From: Gelidibacter algens
GTDB lineage: Bacteria > Bacteroidota > Bacteroidia > Flavobacteriales > Flavobacteriaceae
Assembly (NCBI RefSeq): GCF_001678675.1
Contig: NZ_LZRN01000013.1
Location: forward strand, 36,310-100,309
Direction of reading: 5' to 3'
DNA: 64,000 bases
The notes under the pieces are model-generated. The model saw only the letters and a list, made by a program, of their open reading frames with translations, did no database searches and was not told the DNA's origin. Shown piece after piece: positions 18,314 through 26,004 of this stretch (position 1 is its first letter; each line of letters starts with the position of its first letter). The translations under genes and the position numbers were made by a program.

Positions 18314-18321
18314 CAAAATTA
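18314..18321 (-). promoter_or_regulatory. Probable -7 box for the OmpA-like gene
   Basis: Minus-strand TAATTTTG matches TAnnTTTG exactly and lies 37 bases upstream of the ATG at 18277. No clear -33 TTTG was found at the expected spacing. Confidence 0.45.
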
Positions 18322-18367
18322 TATAAAAAACGGTAGCTACAAGAAGAATTAACAAATAATTTAACAC

Positions 18368-19387
18368 TTAATTTAAATCCTTAAATTTCCTTTTATTTTT
18401 TATAAAATACAGCCATACAATGGATTCAACTTGGTAATATTTGGAAACTGATTCCTTTAAAAGTTGTGATCTCAATACACGACGTTTTTTAAGCAAGCTT
18501 GTAAAATTGGAGTAAAAATTTCCATGCGCCCGAAGCACTGCCCATATGTGGGCGAACTTAAATTCTGTTAAGAATTTCAAACTTGCAATGCCATCCAAAA
18601 CAAGCCGCATAAATATTAAAAGGAACAGGTTTTTAGGTGCATTCTTGGTTATGGCGAACAAACTGTTTCTAAAATTGAGGTATGTTTTTTTAGGATTTGT
18701 AGCGTTTAAAGTGGCACCACCCACATGGTAAACAGCAGAAGTACCTACATACCTCGTGACATATCCTAAATTGTGGGCGCGCCAGCAGAGATCTATTTCT
18801 TCCATATGGGCAAAAAATGAATCATCAAAACCATTTAAAACTTCAAAAACTGATTTTCTGATAAATAAACAAGCTCCAGATGCCCAAAAAATTTGAGTAG
18901 TATCGTTGTATTGACCAACATCTTTTTCAATAGCATCAAAAATTCGTCCCCGACAGTACGGGTAACCGAATTTATCGATAAATCCACCGCCAGCCCCAGC
19001 ATATTCAAAATAATCTTTGTTTTTGTGATCTAGAATTTTGGGTTGTACTAGCGCCGTTTTAGGTTCGGTTTTAAAGATGGTATATATAGGTTCCAACCAA
19101 TTTTGCGTCACTTCAACATCACTGTTTAAAAGACAAAGGATCTCTTCATCAACATGTTTCAACGCATCATTATAGCCCTTAGCGTAACCACCATTTTCTT
19201 TATTTTGAATTATTTTTACCGAGGGATAATGGGCTTTCAAAAATTCAACAGAGTCATCTGTAGAGGCATTATCTGCCACATATATGGCAGCTTCTTCAGA
19301 ATGCTCTAAAACCGAGGGAAGAAATTTTTCCAACAAGGCTTTCCCATTCCAATTTAATATAACAACGGCTATTTCTTTTTTAATCAC
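18368..19387 (-). CDS. Family 2 glycosyltransferase
   Basis: GT-A fold sugar transferase, probably for lipopolysaccharide or exopolysaccharide. It opens with VVILNWNGKALLEKFLPS. The nucleotide-binding motif VADNASTDDS is at about residues 36-45, and the acidic LLNSDVEV motif stands in for DXD at about 86-93. WASGACLFIRKSVF and the acceptor-side EEIDLCWRAHNLGY follow, a pattern typical of rhamnosyl- or WcaA-like transferases. Length is 339 with no obvious membrane segment apart from a hydrophobic stretch near residue 265 (LFLLIFMRLVLDG). The downstream neighbour is the OmpA-like gene and the upstream gap is filled by a CACCTAA array. Donor and acceptor are not predictable. Confidence 0.9.
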   Translation of the reverse strand: MIKKEIAVVILNWNGKALLEKFLPSVLEHSEEAAIYVADNASTDDSVEFLKAHYPSVKIIQNKENGGYAKGYNDALKHVDEEILCLLNSDVEVTQNWLEPIYTIFKTEPKTALVQPKILDHKNKDYFEYAGAGGGFIDKFGYPYCRGRIFDAIEKDVGQYNDTTQIFWASGACLFIRKSVFEVLNGFDDSFFAHMEEIDLCWRAHNLGYVTRYVGTSAVYHVGGATLNATNPKKTYLNFRNSLFAITKNAPKNLFLLIFMRLVLDGIASLKFLTEFKFAHIWAVLRAHGNFYSNFTSLLKKRRVLRSQLLKESVSKYYQVESIVWLYFIKNKRKFKDLN

Positions 19388-19402
19388 AAATTAACGATTT
19401 TA

Positions 19403-19458
19403 CACCTAACACCTAACACCTAACACCTAACACCTAACACCTAACACCTAACACCTAA
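19403..19458. repeat. Heptamer array CACCTAA, eight perfect units
   Basis: Eight perfect CACCTAA units fill the gap between the glycosyltransferase start and the next minus-strand gene. The last two units overlap that gene's 3' end: its final codons (VRC and TAG stop) are written in repeat sequence. Confidence 0.96.
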
Positions 19459-19897
19459 CATACTCAGGAATATCCTTTAAAAACACATAATTTTCCGCTT
19501 CAAAATCCATCTGACAGTAATAATGGTCCAATCCGTTGGTAACCATCAAATAATTAGCCTTTAAGGAAAGGTTGTAGCGTGCAATTTGATCAAAAGTTGT
19601 TTGATCAATTTTAATCTGTGGGGCTTTGCATTCTACAATTAAATGCACCTCGCCTTTGCTATTAAACACTACAATATCATACCGTTTTTTTAAGTTATTG
19701 ATGGTCAATTCCTTTTCAACATTGATCAATGAATGTGGATATTTCTTTTCAGTCATCAGGTAATGCACGCAATGCTGACGCACCCATTCTTCGGGTTGTA
19801 AGATGACAAACTTTTTACGAACCGTGTCGAAAATAGATACTTTATTTTCGCTATTTTTGAATCGAAACGAAAACTTTGGGAAATTTAGTGGTTGCAA
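19448..19897 (-). CDS. HsdR_N-like PD-(D/E)xK domain protein
   Basis: A 149-residue protein consisting of a single type I restriction HsdR N-terminal-like nuclease fold. The core is a YDIVVFN strand with the metal-site Asp, followed by the VECKAP strand with the Glu-x-Lys pair, and an upstream YPHSLINVEKEL helix that carries the first Glu. It has no helicase part and no hsdM/hsdS next to it. A gene of this type sits head-to-head with holA in many Flavobacteriia by recollection, so it looks like a fixed housekeeping-adjacent gene of unknown function and not a restriction system. A good promoter lies at 19919-19949. Its 3' end runs into the CACCTAA array. Confidence 0.85.
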   Translation of the reverse strand: MQPLNFPKFSFRFKNSENKVSIFDTVRKKFVILQPEEWVRQHCVHYLMTEKKYPHSLINVEKELTINNLKKRYDIVVFNSKGEVHLIVECKAPQIKIDQTTFDQIARYNLSLKANYLMVTNGLDHYYCQMDFEAENYVFLKDIPEYVRC

Positions 19898-19918
19898 TAC
19901 TTCAAAATTTTATAGTCC

Positions 19919-19949
19919 CAAAGTTAAACTTCAATCATCAAATACCAAA
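19919..19949 (-). promoter_or_regulatory. Promoter of the HsdR_N-like gene
   Basis: On the minus strand, TTTG (19946-19949) and TAACTTTG (19919-19926) are 19 bases apart, matching the -33/-7 consensus. The -7 box is 21 bases upstream of the ATG at 19897. Confidence 0.68.
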
Positions 19950-20003
19950 TTCCGAGGTTATAAATTGGAATTTGGAGCTTTTAATTTAAAAAATTTACCA
20001 CGT

Positions 20004-21008
20004 TTGGACGAAGTTAAACAGATAGCCGCCGACATTAAGAGCAGAAAATTAAAACCCATCTATTTTTTAATGGGTGAGGAGCCTTATTATATAGATAAGC
20101 TTTCCGATTTTATCGAAGACAATGTGCTTACGGAAGAAGAGCGTGGCTTCAATCAGATGGTACTTTATGGACGTGATGTGTCTATAGATGATATTGTAGG
20201 AAATGCGAAGCGCTTTCCAATGATGGCGGAATATCAGGTCATTATTGTTAAGGAAGCTCAGGATTTGTCCCGAAATATTGAAAAGTTGGTTGACTATGCC
20301 AAGCAACCACAACCTTCCACTATTTTGGTGTTTAATTATAAGTATAAGACGATAGATAAGCGCAAATCACTATATAAAACCCTAAATAAAATGGGTGTGG
20401 TTTATGAGAGTAAGAAACTCTATGAAAACCAAGTAGCGGATTGGATCAGGCGTGTGTTGTCTCCTAAAGATTATTCGATTTCTCCAAAAGCGTCTCAAAT
20501 GTTGGTCGAATTCTTAGGCACTGATTTGAGCAAGATCAATAATGAGCTGGAAAAACTTCAGATCATTTTACCAAAAGACACACAAATTTCTCCAGAACAT
20601 ATCGAAGAGAACATTGGGATCAGTAAAGACTTCAATAATTTTGAACTTCGCAAGGCCATTGGCGATGGGGATGTCAAAAAAGCCCACCAAATCATCAATT
20701 ACTTTGCTGAAAACCCGAAGGACAATCCAATGGTAGTTACGGTGTCTTTATTGTTTAATTTTTTTAGTCAGCTGCTGTATTTTCATGGATTGAATGATAA
20801 ATCTCCACGTAATGTTGCTTCAGCATTAAAGATTAACCCTTATTTTGTAAACGAGTATATCACTGCAGCACGCAACTTTCCTATGAAAAAAGTGAGCAGT
20901 GTGGTGGGTACTCTGCGCGATTTTGATGTTAAAAGCAAAGGGGTTGGCGCCAATGCCGTATCGCAGGGTGATTTGTTGAAAGAACTTCTGGTTCGAATAA
21001 TGAGATAG
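20004..21008 (+). CDS. holA: DNA polymerase III delta subunit
   Basis: Clamp-loader subunit that opens the beta sliding clamp. The protein matches HolA: an N-terminal DEVKQIAADIKSRKLKPIYF segment, FLMGEEPYYIDKLSDFIE (a degenerate AAA+ P-loop region) and three domains with the collar at the C-terminus. The reading frame is open from 19803, but the upstream part overlaps the opposite gene and its promoter, and has no family resemblance. TTG at 20004, encoding the first residue of the conserved MDEVKQI-type opening, is therefore the best start and gives 334 residues, the usual length. No TAnnTTTG box for holA was found in the 106-bp gap. Confidence 0.92.
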   Translation: MDEVKQIAADIKSRKLKPIYFLMGEEPYYIDKLSDFIEDNVLTEEERGFNQMVLYGRDVSIDDIVGNAKRFPMMAEYQVIIVKEAQDLSRNIEKLVDYAKQPQPSTILVFNYKYKTIDKRKSLYKTLNKMGVVYESKKLYENQVADWIRRVLSPKDYSISPKASQMLVEFLGTDLSKINNELEKLQIILPKDTQISPEHIEENIGISKDFNNFELRKAIGDGDVKKAHQIINYFAENPKDNPMVVTVSLLFNFFSQLLYFHGLNDKSPRNVASALKINPYFVNEYITAARNFPMKKVSSVVGTLRDFDVKSKGVGANAVSQGDLLKELLVRIMR

Positions 21009-21185
21009 ACTACATGTATCTCATTGCCTATAATAGCTAATAATCTTGAGAGTTACCTTTTTATTTTAAGATGTCTTAACATATACTATTAAGCTTAGGT
21101 TAAACCCTCTGTAATATGCTCTTGTCGCTTATTTTTTAAGTAAATTGAAATGAAATCAATTATTAATTTAAAAAATATATATACC

Positions 21186-21746
21186 ATGGAAAACTTAAAT
21201 AGAAAGAGAGTTGCAATTTTAGCAACAAACGGATTTGAAGAAAGTGAATTAAGAGAACCAAAAAAAGCTTTAGAAAAAGCAGGAGCTGAAGTCCATATTA
21301 TTTCAGAGAAATCTGGAAAGATAAAATCATGGGCAGATGGAAATTGGAGTGCAGACTATAACGTTGATAAAACTTTAGACGATGTCAACCAAAAAGATTA
21401 CCATGCATTAATGTTGCCAGGTGGTGTTATTAATCCTGATAAATTAAGAACCAACCCTAAGGCGGTCAATTTTGTAAAATCATTTTTTGAAAACCATAAA
21501 CCAGTAGGGGCAATTTGCCACGGACCATGGTTGTTGGCAGAGGCTGATGTGTTGAAGGGACGTAAAATGACATCTTACGGTTCTATCAAAACTGATATGA
21601 TCAACGCAGGTGCAAATTGGGTAGACCAAGAAGTAGTTGTGGATGAAGGCTTGGTAACGAGCAGATCTCCTGAAGATTTGCCTGCATTTAATGCCAAGCT
21701 TGTTGAAGAAGTTTATGAAGGTAAGCACGAAGATCAAGTAGCATAA
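21186..21746 (+). CDS. DJ-1/PfpI-family protein (general stress protein 18 type)
   Basis: Class I glutamine-amidotransferase-like fold, a family with reported deglycase, chaperone or protease-like activity. The 186-residue form starts at ATG 21186, immediately followed by the conserved NRKRVAILATNGFEESEL strand. A possible upstream ATG at 21150 would add 12 AT-rich-encoded residues without family resemblance. The nucleophile elbow AICHGPW has Cys111 followed by His112, and Glu near residue 18 (NGFEES) is the usual partner. LVTSRSPEDLPAF near the C-terminus is typical of the PfpI subgroup. It is monocistronic, with a strong terminator at 21766-21803. Confidence 0.9.
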   Translation: MENLNRKRVAILATNGFEESELREPKKALEKAGAEVHIISEKSGKIKSWADGNWSADYNVDKTLDDVNQKDYHALMLPGGVINPDKLRTNPKAVNFVKSFFENHKPVGAICHGPWLLAEADVLKGRKMTSYGSIKTDMINAGANWVDQEVVVDEGLVTSRSPEDLPAFNAKLVEEVYEGKHEDQVA

Positions 21747-21765
21747 TCATTCAATATAGTTGAAG

Positions 21766-21803
21766 AAAAAGCGTCATACATTAAGTTGTAGGACGCTTTT
21801 TTT
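21766..21803 (+). terminator. Intrinsic terminator after the DJ-1/PfpI gene
   Basis: Stem AAAAAGCGTC/GACGCTTTTT (21766-21775 and 21792-21801), 16-base loop, then a T-run. The 5' A-run makes it usable for the convergent minus-strand gene at 21816 as well. Confidence 0.87.
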
Positions 21804-21815
21804 ATTTCACTCGCA

Positions 21816-22400
21816 TCAAAACGCTGTAAATTGCAGCAATATTTTTTCCAATTTCTTAAAGTTGGCATCGTAGGTTTCTCGAGTTGATGTCAAATCAATC
21901 CACAAGTAAGATTTAGAGGTTTCAACGATGATGTAGCAACAATTATAAAACGTGTCTTCTGTTTTTAGCTGCACTTTAAAAGCTTTTCCAATGGTGTTAA
22001 ACTCTGAAAGGTTCTTTTTGAATAAGACTTTCTGATTGGTCGACCACTTTGGCGTGTCTCCTGATTTATAACTGGAAATAACCCAGTTTTCAAAATTTTG
22101 AAGCGTCTTGAACTTTTCTTTTTCAAAAGCTTTAACTAATAGCGCACTTTTTGATTTATCTATTTCATCAAACGTGCCACCAAAAAAGTTGGGACTTGGT
22201 GTTTCTTTAATATCCCACCATTTGGGGATGATCACACTATATCCGTTAGCTGAATCTGCATAACTGATTTGGTATTCTCCAGAACTCTGCTTTGAAATTA
22301 TTTGGGACACATTGGTAAGAACAATTGGTTTTGTTTGTGAAATGCCACAAAAAGACACTAGTGAAAGAAACAAGAATATCACAACAGATTTTATGTTCAT
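21816..22400 (-). CDS. Secreted protein of unknown function
   Basis: A 194-residue protein with a clear Sec signal peptide (hydrophobic residues 5-20, cleavage near CGISQ). The mature part has a YADSANGYSVIIPKWWDI segment and a long charged beta/alpha region. It resembles small PsbP/DUF-type secreted proteins that carry a surface-exposed Trp pair after a proline, but no family could be assigned with confidence. No catalytic motif was seen. It converges on the DJ-1/PfpI gene and shares its terminator. The downstream direction contains no operon partner. Confidence 0.75.
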   Translation of the reverse strand: MNIKSVVIFLFLSLVSFCGISQTKPIVLTNVSQIISKQSSGEYQISYADSANGYSVIIPKWWDIKETPSPNFFGGTFDEIDKSKSALLVKAFEKEKFKTLQNFENWVISSYKSGDTPKWSTNQKVLFKKNLSEFNTIGKAFKVQLKTEDTFYNCCYIIVETSKSYLWIDLTSTRETYDANFKKLEKILLQFTAF

Positions 22401-22501
22401 ATAAGCTTAAGGTGTTGCTATTTGATTTTGTAACGCGATGGTCTCCGCATTATTGAGTTGACACTTTTAAAGACTAGTTTTAAACGTTATAAAATTATAA
22501 T

Positions 22502-22978
22502 TTAGCGTTCTAAGCCCTCCAATTCCAGATGGTAATCATACTGTAAATCTTCATGCAACGTGCTCACTATTTTTTTTATAAGCACAATTTGCCGCTCATA
22601 GGAGTTGGTAAGCGTTACATTTTTAAAAATTGAAGGTTTAAAATCCTTAAGAACAGTGCAAAAATGAAGTAACAATTCTACCTCAGTTTCTTTTTTAAGT
22701 GAATATCTGGCGTACTTTTTAACAGTCTTCAAGATTTTACGAACACTCTTTTTTATATAGAAATAATTTTTGGTGTTGATGCCCTCAAATTGGGCATTTA
22801 TTTCTGCCTTTACACTTTCGATATAACCAGATTCGTCGTGAGATTCAAACAGCAAATAGGTGAGCAGTTCCTTGTTTTCTTTTTTGAATTTAGAGAGGCG
22901 CAAACAAAGTTCCAGCAATTCTTCTGAAGACCGATGTTTTAATTCTTTCTTTATAGTTACAACAGAGACTGCTTTCAT
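22502..22978 (-). CDS. Conserved helical cytosolic protein of unknown function
   Basis: A 158-residue, Lys/Glu/Leu-rich, all-helical protein without signal peptide or membrane segment. Notable segments are SSEELLELCLRLSKFKKENK near the N-terminus and a basic YFYIKKSVRKILKTVKKYAR stretch at about residues 75-95, which may bind nucleic acid or a protein partner. It starts 6 bases after the DoxX gene stop on the same strand, so the two form an operon. No family was recognised. Coding status is supported by operon spacing and lack of repeats. Confidence 0.75.
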   Translation of the reverse strand: MKAVSVVTIKKELKHRSSEELLELCLRLSKFKKENKELLTYLLFESHDESGYIESVKAEINAQFEGINTKNYFYIKKSVRKILKTVKKYARYSLKKETEVELLLHFCTVLKDFKPSIFKNVTLTNSYERQIVLIKKIVSTLHEDLQYDYHLELEGLER

Positions 22979-22984
22979 TTAACG

Positions 22985-23362
22985 TTATTTTCTTCCGTCT
23001 ACTGAATATCTTCCAGCGCCAACCAAGGCAATCACAACAAATGCCAACAGATAGAGTAAGGCCATTTCTTTAGTGGCAAAGTCATCATTAATATGAACAA
23101 CAAATGCTGCTACTGCCATAGTAATCACAACAGGAATAGCCGCAATTCTTGTTTTAAAACCAATCAAGACAAAAATCGGTGCAACTACTTCCCCAATTAT
23201 TGCTAATACCAGAGATGCGGTACTTCCAATACCAATTGGATCAGGAAAACCAGAAGCATTTTCAAGAAGCATGTTAATTTTGGGGATACCATGGGTAAGT
23301 ATCATTCCTGAAAAGGAGACTCTTAATATGGCAAGAGCCAAATCGTTTAGGTTGTTTTTCAT
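22985..23362 (-). CDS. DoxX-family membrane protein
   Basis: A 125-residue protein with four membrane segments (about residues 8-25, 45-65, 70-88 and 98-116) and the DoxX-type opening LAILRVSFSGMILTHGIPKI. The family is linked to thiol and redox homeostasis or quinone metabolism, but the biochemical role of the short forms is unsettled. It is co-transcribed with the helical protein downstream at 22502. The C-terminus AGRYSVDGRK is a conserved DoxX ending. Confidence 0.9.
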   Translation of the reverse strand: MKNNLNDLALAILRVSFSGMILTHGIPKINMLLENASGFPDPIGIGSTASLVLAIIGEVVAPIFVLIGFKTRIAAIPVVITMAVAAFVVHINDDFATKEMALLYLLAFVVIALVGAGRYSVDGRK

Positions 23363-23441
23363 TCGAATCTGGTGGTTTAAAATTTTTAAAGGCTTTATAC
23401 TATAATTTATTCTTAATTTTAAAATAGATACTATGAGCGCT

Positions 23442-25853
23442 TTATCTCAATTTAGGATAACTTTCAGGACTCACCTCATGCATGATTGCATACACACTTT
23501 CAAAAATGTCTTCTGCCGATGGTTTTGAAAAATAATCACCATCTGTTCCATATGCAGGTCTGTGTGGACGAGCTGTCAACGTTTTCGGTTGACTATCTAA
23601 ATATTGGTAGGCGTTTTGGGTATTCAAAATGGCGTTGAGCAAATAGGCTGAGGCACCACCAGGAACATCTTCATCGATAACCATCAATCTATTGGTTCTT
23701 TCAACACTTTTAACAATATCATGATTTAAATCGAGAGGCAATAAAGACTGAACGTCAATGACTTCAGCATCGATACCAACTTCCATTAATTCTTTGGCGG
23801 CCTGTTCTACCAAGCGCAATGTGGAACCATAGGACACTAGGGTAATGTCTTTTCCTTCTTTAATAGTTTCTACTACGCCAAGAGGTGTTTTAAACTCACC
23901 TAAATTGGTTGGCAGTTTTTCTTTAAGACGGTAGCCATTCAAACACTCTATAATAAGCGCAGGCTCATCACTTTCTAAAAGCGTATTGTAAAATCCTGCA
24001 GCTTTGGTCATATTTCTAGGCACTAAAACATGGATGCCCCTAATCAAATTCAACACCCCTCCCAATTGAGATCCAGAATGCCAAATGCCTTCCAACCGAT
24101 GACCTCTGGTGCGCACAATTAAGGGCGCTTTTTGTCGGCCATGGGTTCTGTAATGCAAAGTTGCCAAATCATCACTCATAATTTGAAGCGCGTATAAAAT
24201 GTAATCTAAATACTGAATTTCAGCAATAGGGCGTAAGCCGCGCATCGCCATCCCAATACCTTGACCCATAATCGTGGCTTCACGGATACCTACATCAGCA
24301 ACTCTTAGTTCGCCATACTTTTCTTGAAGTCCTTCCAAACCTTGATTGACATCACCAATAGTACCGGCATCTTCACCAAAAATTAAAGCTTGCGGGTATT
24401 TCTTAAAAATCGCATCAAAATTATCACGGAGCACCAATCTGCCATCCACATCATCTGCAGAAGCGTCATACGTTGGTTTTACTTCCTTGATTTGTAAAGC
24501 TGATTTTTTAGATTGACTGTAAAGATGTGAGCTGTATCTTGGTTGAATTCTATCTAAATAGGCATCAATATACTTATGGGCAGCGTCTTTTTCTGCAGAA
24601 TTTTCAGAAATCACATAACGCAATGCTTTTCTGACCGCAGAAGCAATGTCTTTTCTGATAGGTTCAGCAGCATTGGTCAATTCTGTAACGATGCGTTCAA
24701 TAAATACTTTATTAGCGCTAGAATTTGCAAGATTGGTAATCAGCTGGATCGCTTCTTGTTGCTCTTCCTTCATAGGATTTTGGTAAGCTTCCCAAGCTGC
24801 TTTTTTACCTTCCCTAACTTGTTTCTTGATATTTTTATCAGTGGCGTCCAATTCAACCTCAGTGGAAATGCCGTGGCTAATGATCCATTCGCGCATTTTA
24901 CGGATACAATCATTTTCTATTTCCCAATCTAAACGCTCTTTACTTTTGTAGCGTTCATGAGAACCAGATGTGGAATGCCCTTGCGGTTGTGTCAGTTCTA
25001 CAACGTGAATCATGACAGGCACATGTTCTTCCCTTGCAATTTTGGAGGCACGTTGATAGGTTTCTATTAATTCAACATAATCCCAGCCATTTACTTTTAA
25101 TATTTCATAACCTTTATAGTCTTTATCTCTTTGGAAACCTTTTAAAATTTCAGAAATATTCTCTTTGGTGGTTTGATGTTTCGCATGTACTGAAATACCG
25201 TATTCATCATCCCAAATGCTAATAACCATTGGAACTTGTAAAACACCCGCAGCATTTATGGTTTCAAAAAACAAACCTTCACTAGTACTGGCATTACCGA
25301 TGGTGCCCCAAGCTACTTCATTTCCTTTATCAGAAAACTTCAGACTGTTGATGCCACTGACGTTTCTATATATTTTTGAAGCTTGTGCCAATCCTAAGAG
25401 CCGTGGCATTTGGCCAGCAGTAGGAGAGATGTCTGCACTCGAGTTCTTTTGCTCCAATAGGTTTTTCCAATCGCCTTTTTCATCCAAACTATGGGTGCCA
25501 AAGTGGCCTCCCATTTGACGACCTGCTGACATGGGATCATTGTCAATATTAGGATCACCATAAAGGCCTGCAAAAAATTGCTGGATACTCAATTCTCCAA
25601 TGGCCATCATAAAGGTTTGGTCTCTGTAGTATCCAGAGCGGAAATCTCCATTTTGGAATACTTTGGCCCAAGCCAATTGTGGAACCTCTTTACCATCGCC
25701 AAAAATGCCGAATTTAGCTTTTCCAGTCAATACTTCTCTTCTGCCCAATAGACTACATTCTCTGCTGGTCATGGCAATTTTGTAATCACTAAGAACTTCT
25801 GATTGAAATTCTTCAAAAGAGATATCCTTGATAGTTTTTGGCGTCGTTTGCAT
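23442..25853 (-). CDS. Fused 2-oxoacid dehydrogenase E1 (alpha-beta) component
   Basis: Thiamine-diphosphate enzyme that decarboxylates a 2-oxoacid, probably a branched-chain one, and feeds an E2 lipoyl transacylase. The 803 residues hold an E1-alpha half (about 1-400, with the cofactor region GTIGNASTSEG and a HSTSGSHERYK loop) fused to an E1-beta half (about 460-790) with IFGEDAGTIGDVNQGLEGL and VIDVQSLLPLD. ATG at 25853 is preferred. A longer reading from a TTG at 25904 would put the start inside the -33 box of the promoter at 25874-25904. E2 and E3 are not in the window. The exact oxoacid is not determinable from sequence. Confidence 0.9.
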   Translation of the reverse strand: MQTTPKTIKDISFEEFQSEVLSDYKIAMTSRECSLLGRREVLTGKAKFGIFGDGKEVPQLAWAKVFQNGDFRSGYYRDQTFMMAIGELSIQQFFAGLYGDPNIDNDPMSAGRQMGGHFGTHSLDEKGDWKNLLEQKNSSADISPTAGQMPRLLGLAQASKIYRNVSGINSLKFSDKGNEVAWGTIGNASTSEGLFFETINAAGVLQVPMVISIWDDEYGISVHAKHQTTKENISEILKGFQRDKDYKGYEILKVNGWDYVELIETYQRASKIAREEHVPVMIHVVELTQPQGHSTSGSHERYKSKERLDWEIENDCIRKMREWIISHGISTEVELDATDKNIKKQVREGKKAAWEAYQNPMKEEQQEAIQLITNLANSSANKVFIERIVTELTNAAEPIRKDIASAVRKALRYVISENSAEKDAAHKYIDAYLDRIQPRYSSHLYSQSKKSALQIKEVKPTYDASADDVDGRLVLRDNFDAIFKKYPQALIFGEDAGTIGDVNQGLEGLQEKYGELRVADVGIREATIMGQGIGMAMRGLRPIAEIQYLDYILYALQIMSDDLATLHYRTHGRQKAPLIVRTRGHRLEGIWHSGSQLGGVLNLIRGIHVLVPRNMTKAAGFYNTLLESDEPALIIECLNGYRLKEKLPTNLGEFKTPLGVVETIKEGKDITLVSYGSTLRLVEQAAKELMEVGIDAEVIDVQSLLPLDLNHDIVKSVERTNRLMVIDEDVPGGASAYLLNAILNTQNAYQYLDSQPKTLTARPHRPAYGTDGDYFSKPSAEDIFESVYAIMHEVSPESYPKLR

Positions 25854-25873
25854 AAGGTGGTTTTTAGATATTG

Positions 25874-25904
25874 CAAAAGTAGTCAAAACAGACAAGTATT
25901 GCAA
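25874..25904 (-). promoter_or_regulatory. Promoter of the E1 gene
   Basis: Minus-strand TACTTTTG (25874-25881) with TTG at 25902-25904, spacing 20. The -7 box is 21 bases upstream of the ATG at 25853 and so fixes that start. Confidence 0.65.
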
Positions 25905-26004
25905 TTCAAATACGTGTTACAGGGTTGAATTGACGTTTAATTACCAAGCCTTGGCATCGTATAAGTCTGTGTGTCAAGTGCTGATAATTAAGTTGTTAAT
26001 GCTT

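Noticed and set aside
19448..19897. HsdR_N-like gene as part of a restriction system
   Set aside because: It lacks the motor domain and there are no hsdM or hsdS genes beside it; the real type I system is at 55.9-63.5 kb.
25854..25904. N-terminal extension of the E1 gene to a TTG at 25904
   Set aside because: It would place the start in the -33 box and add residues with no family resemblance; ATG at 25853 is better.
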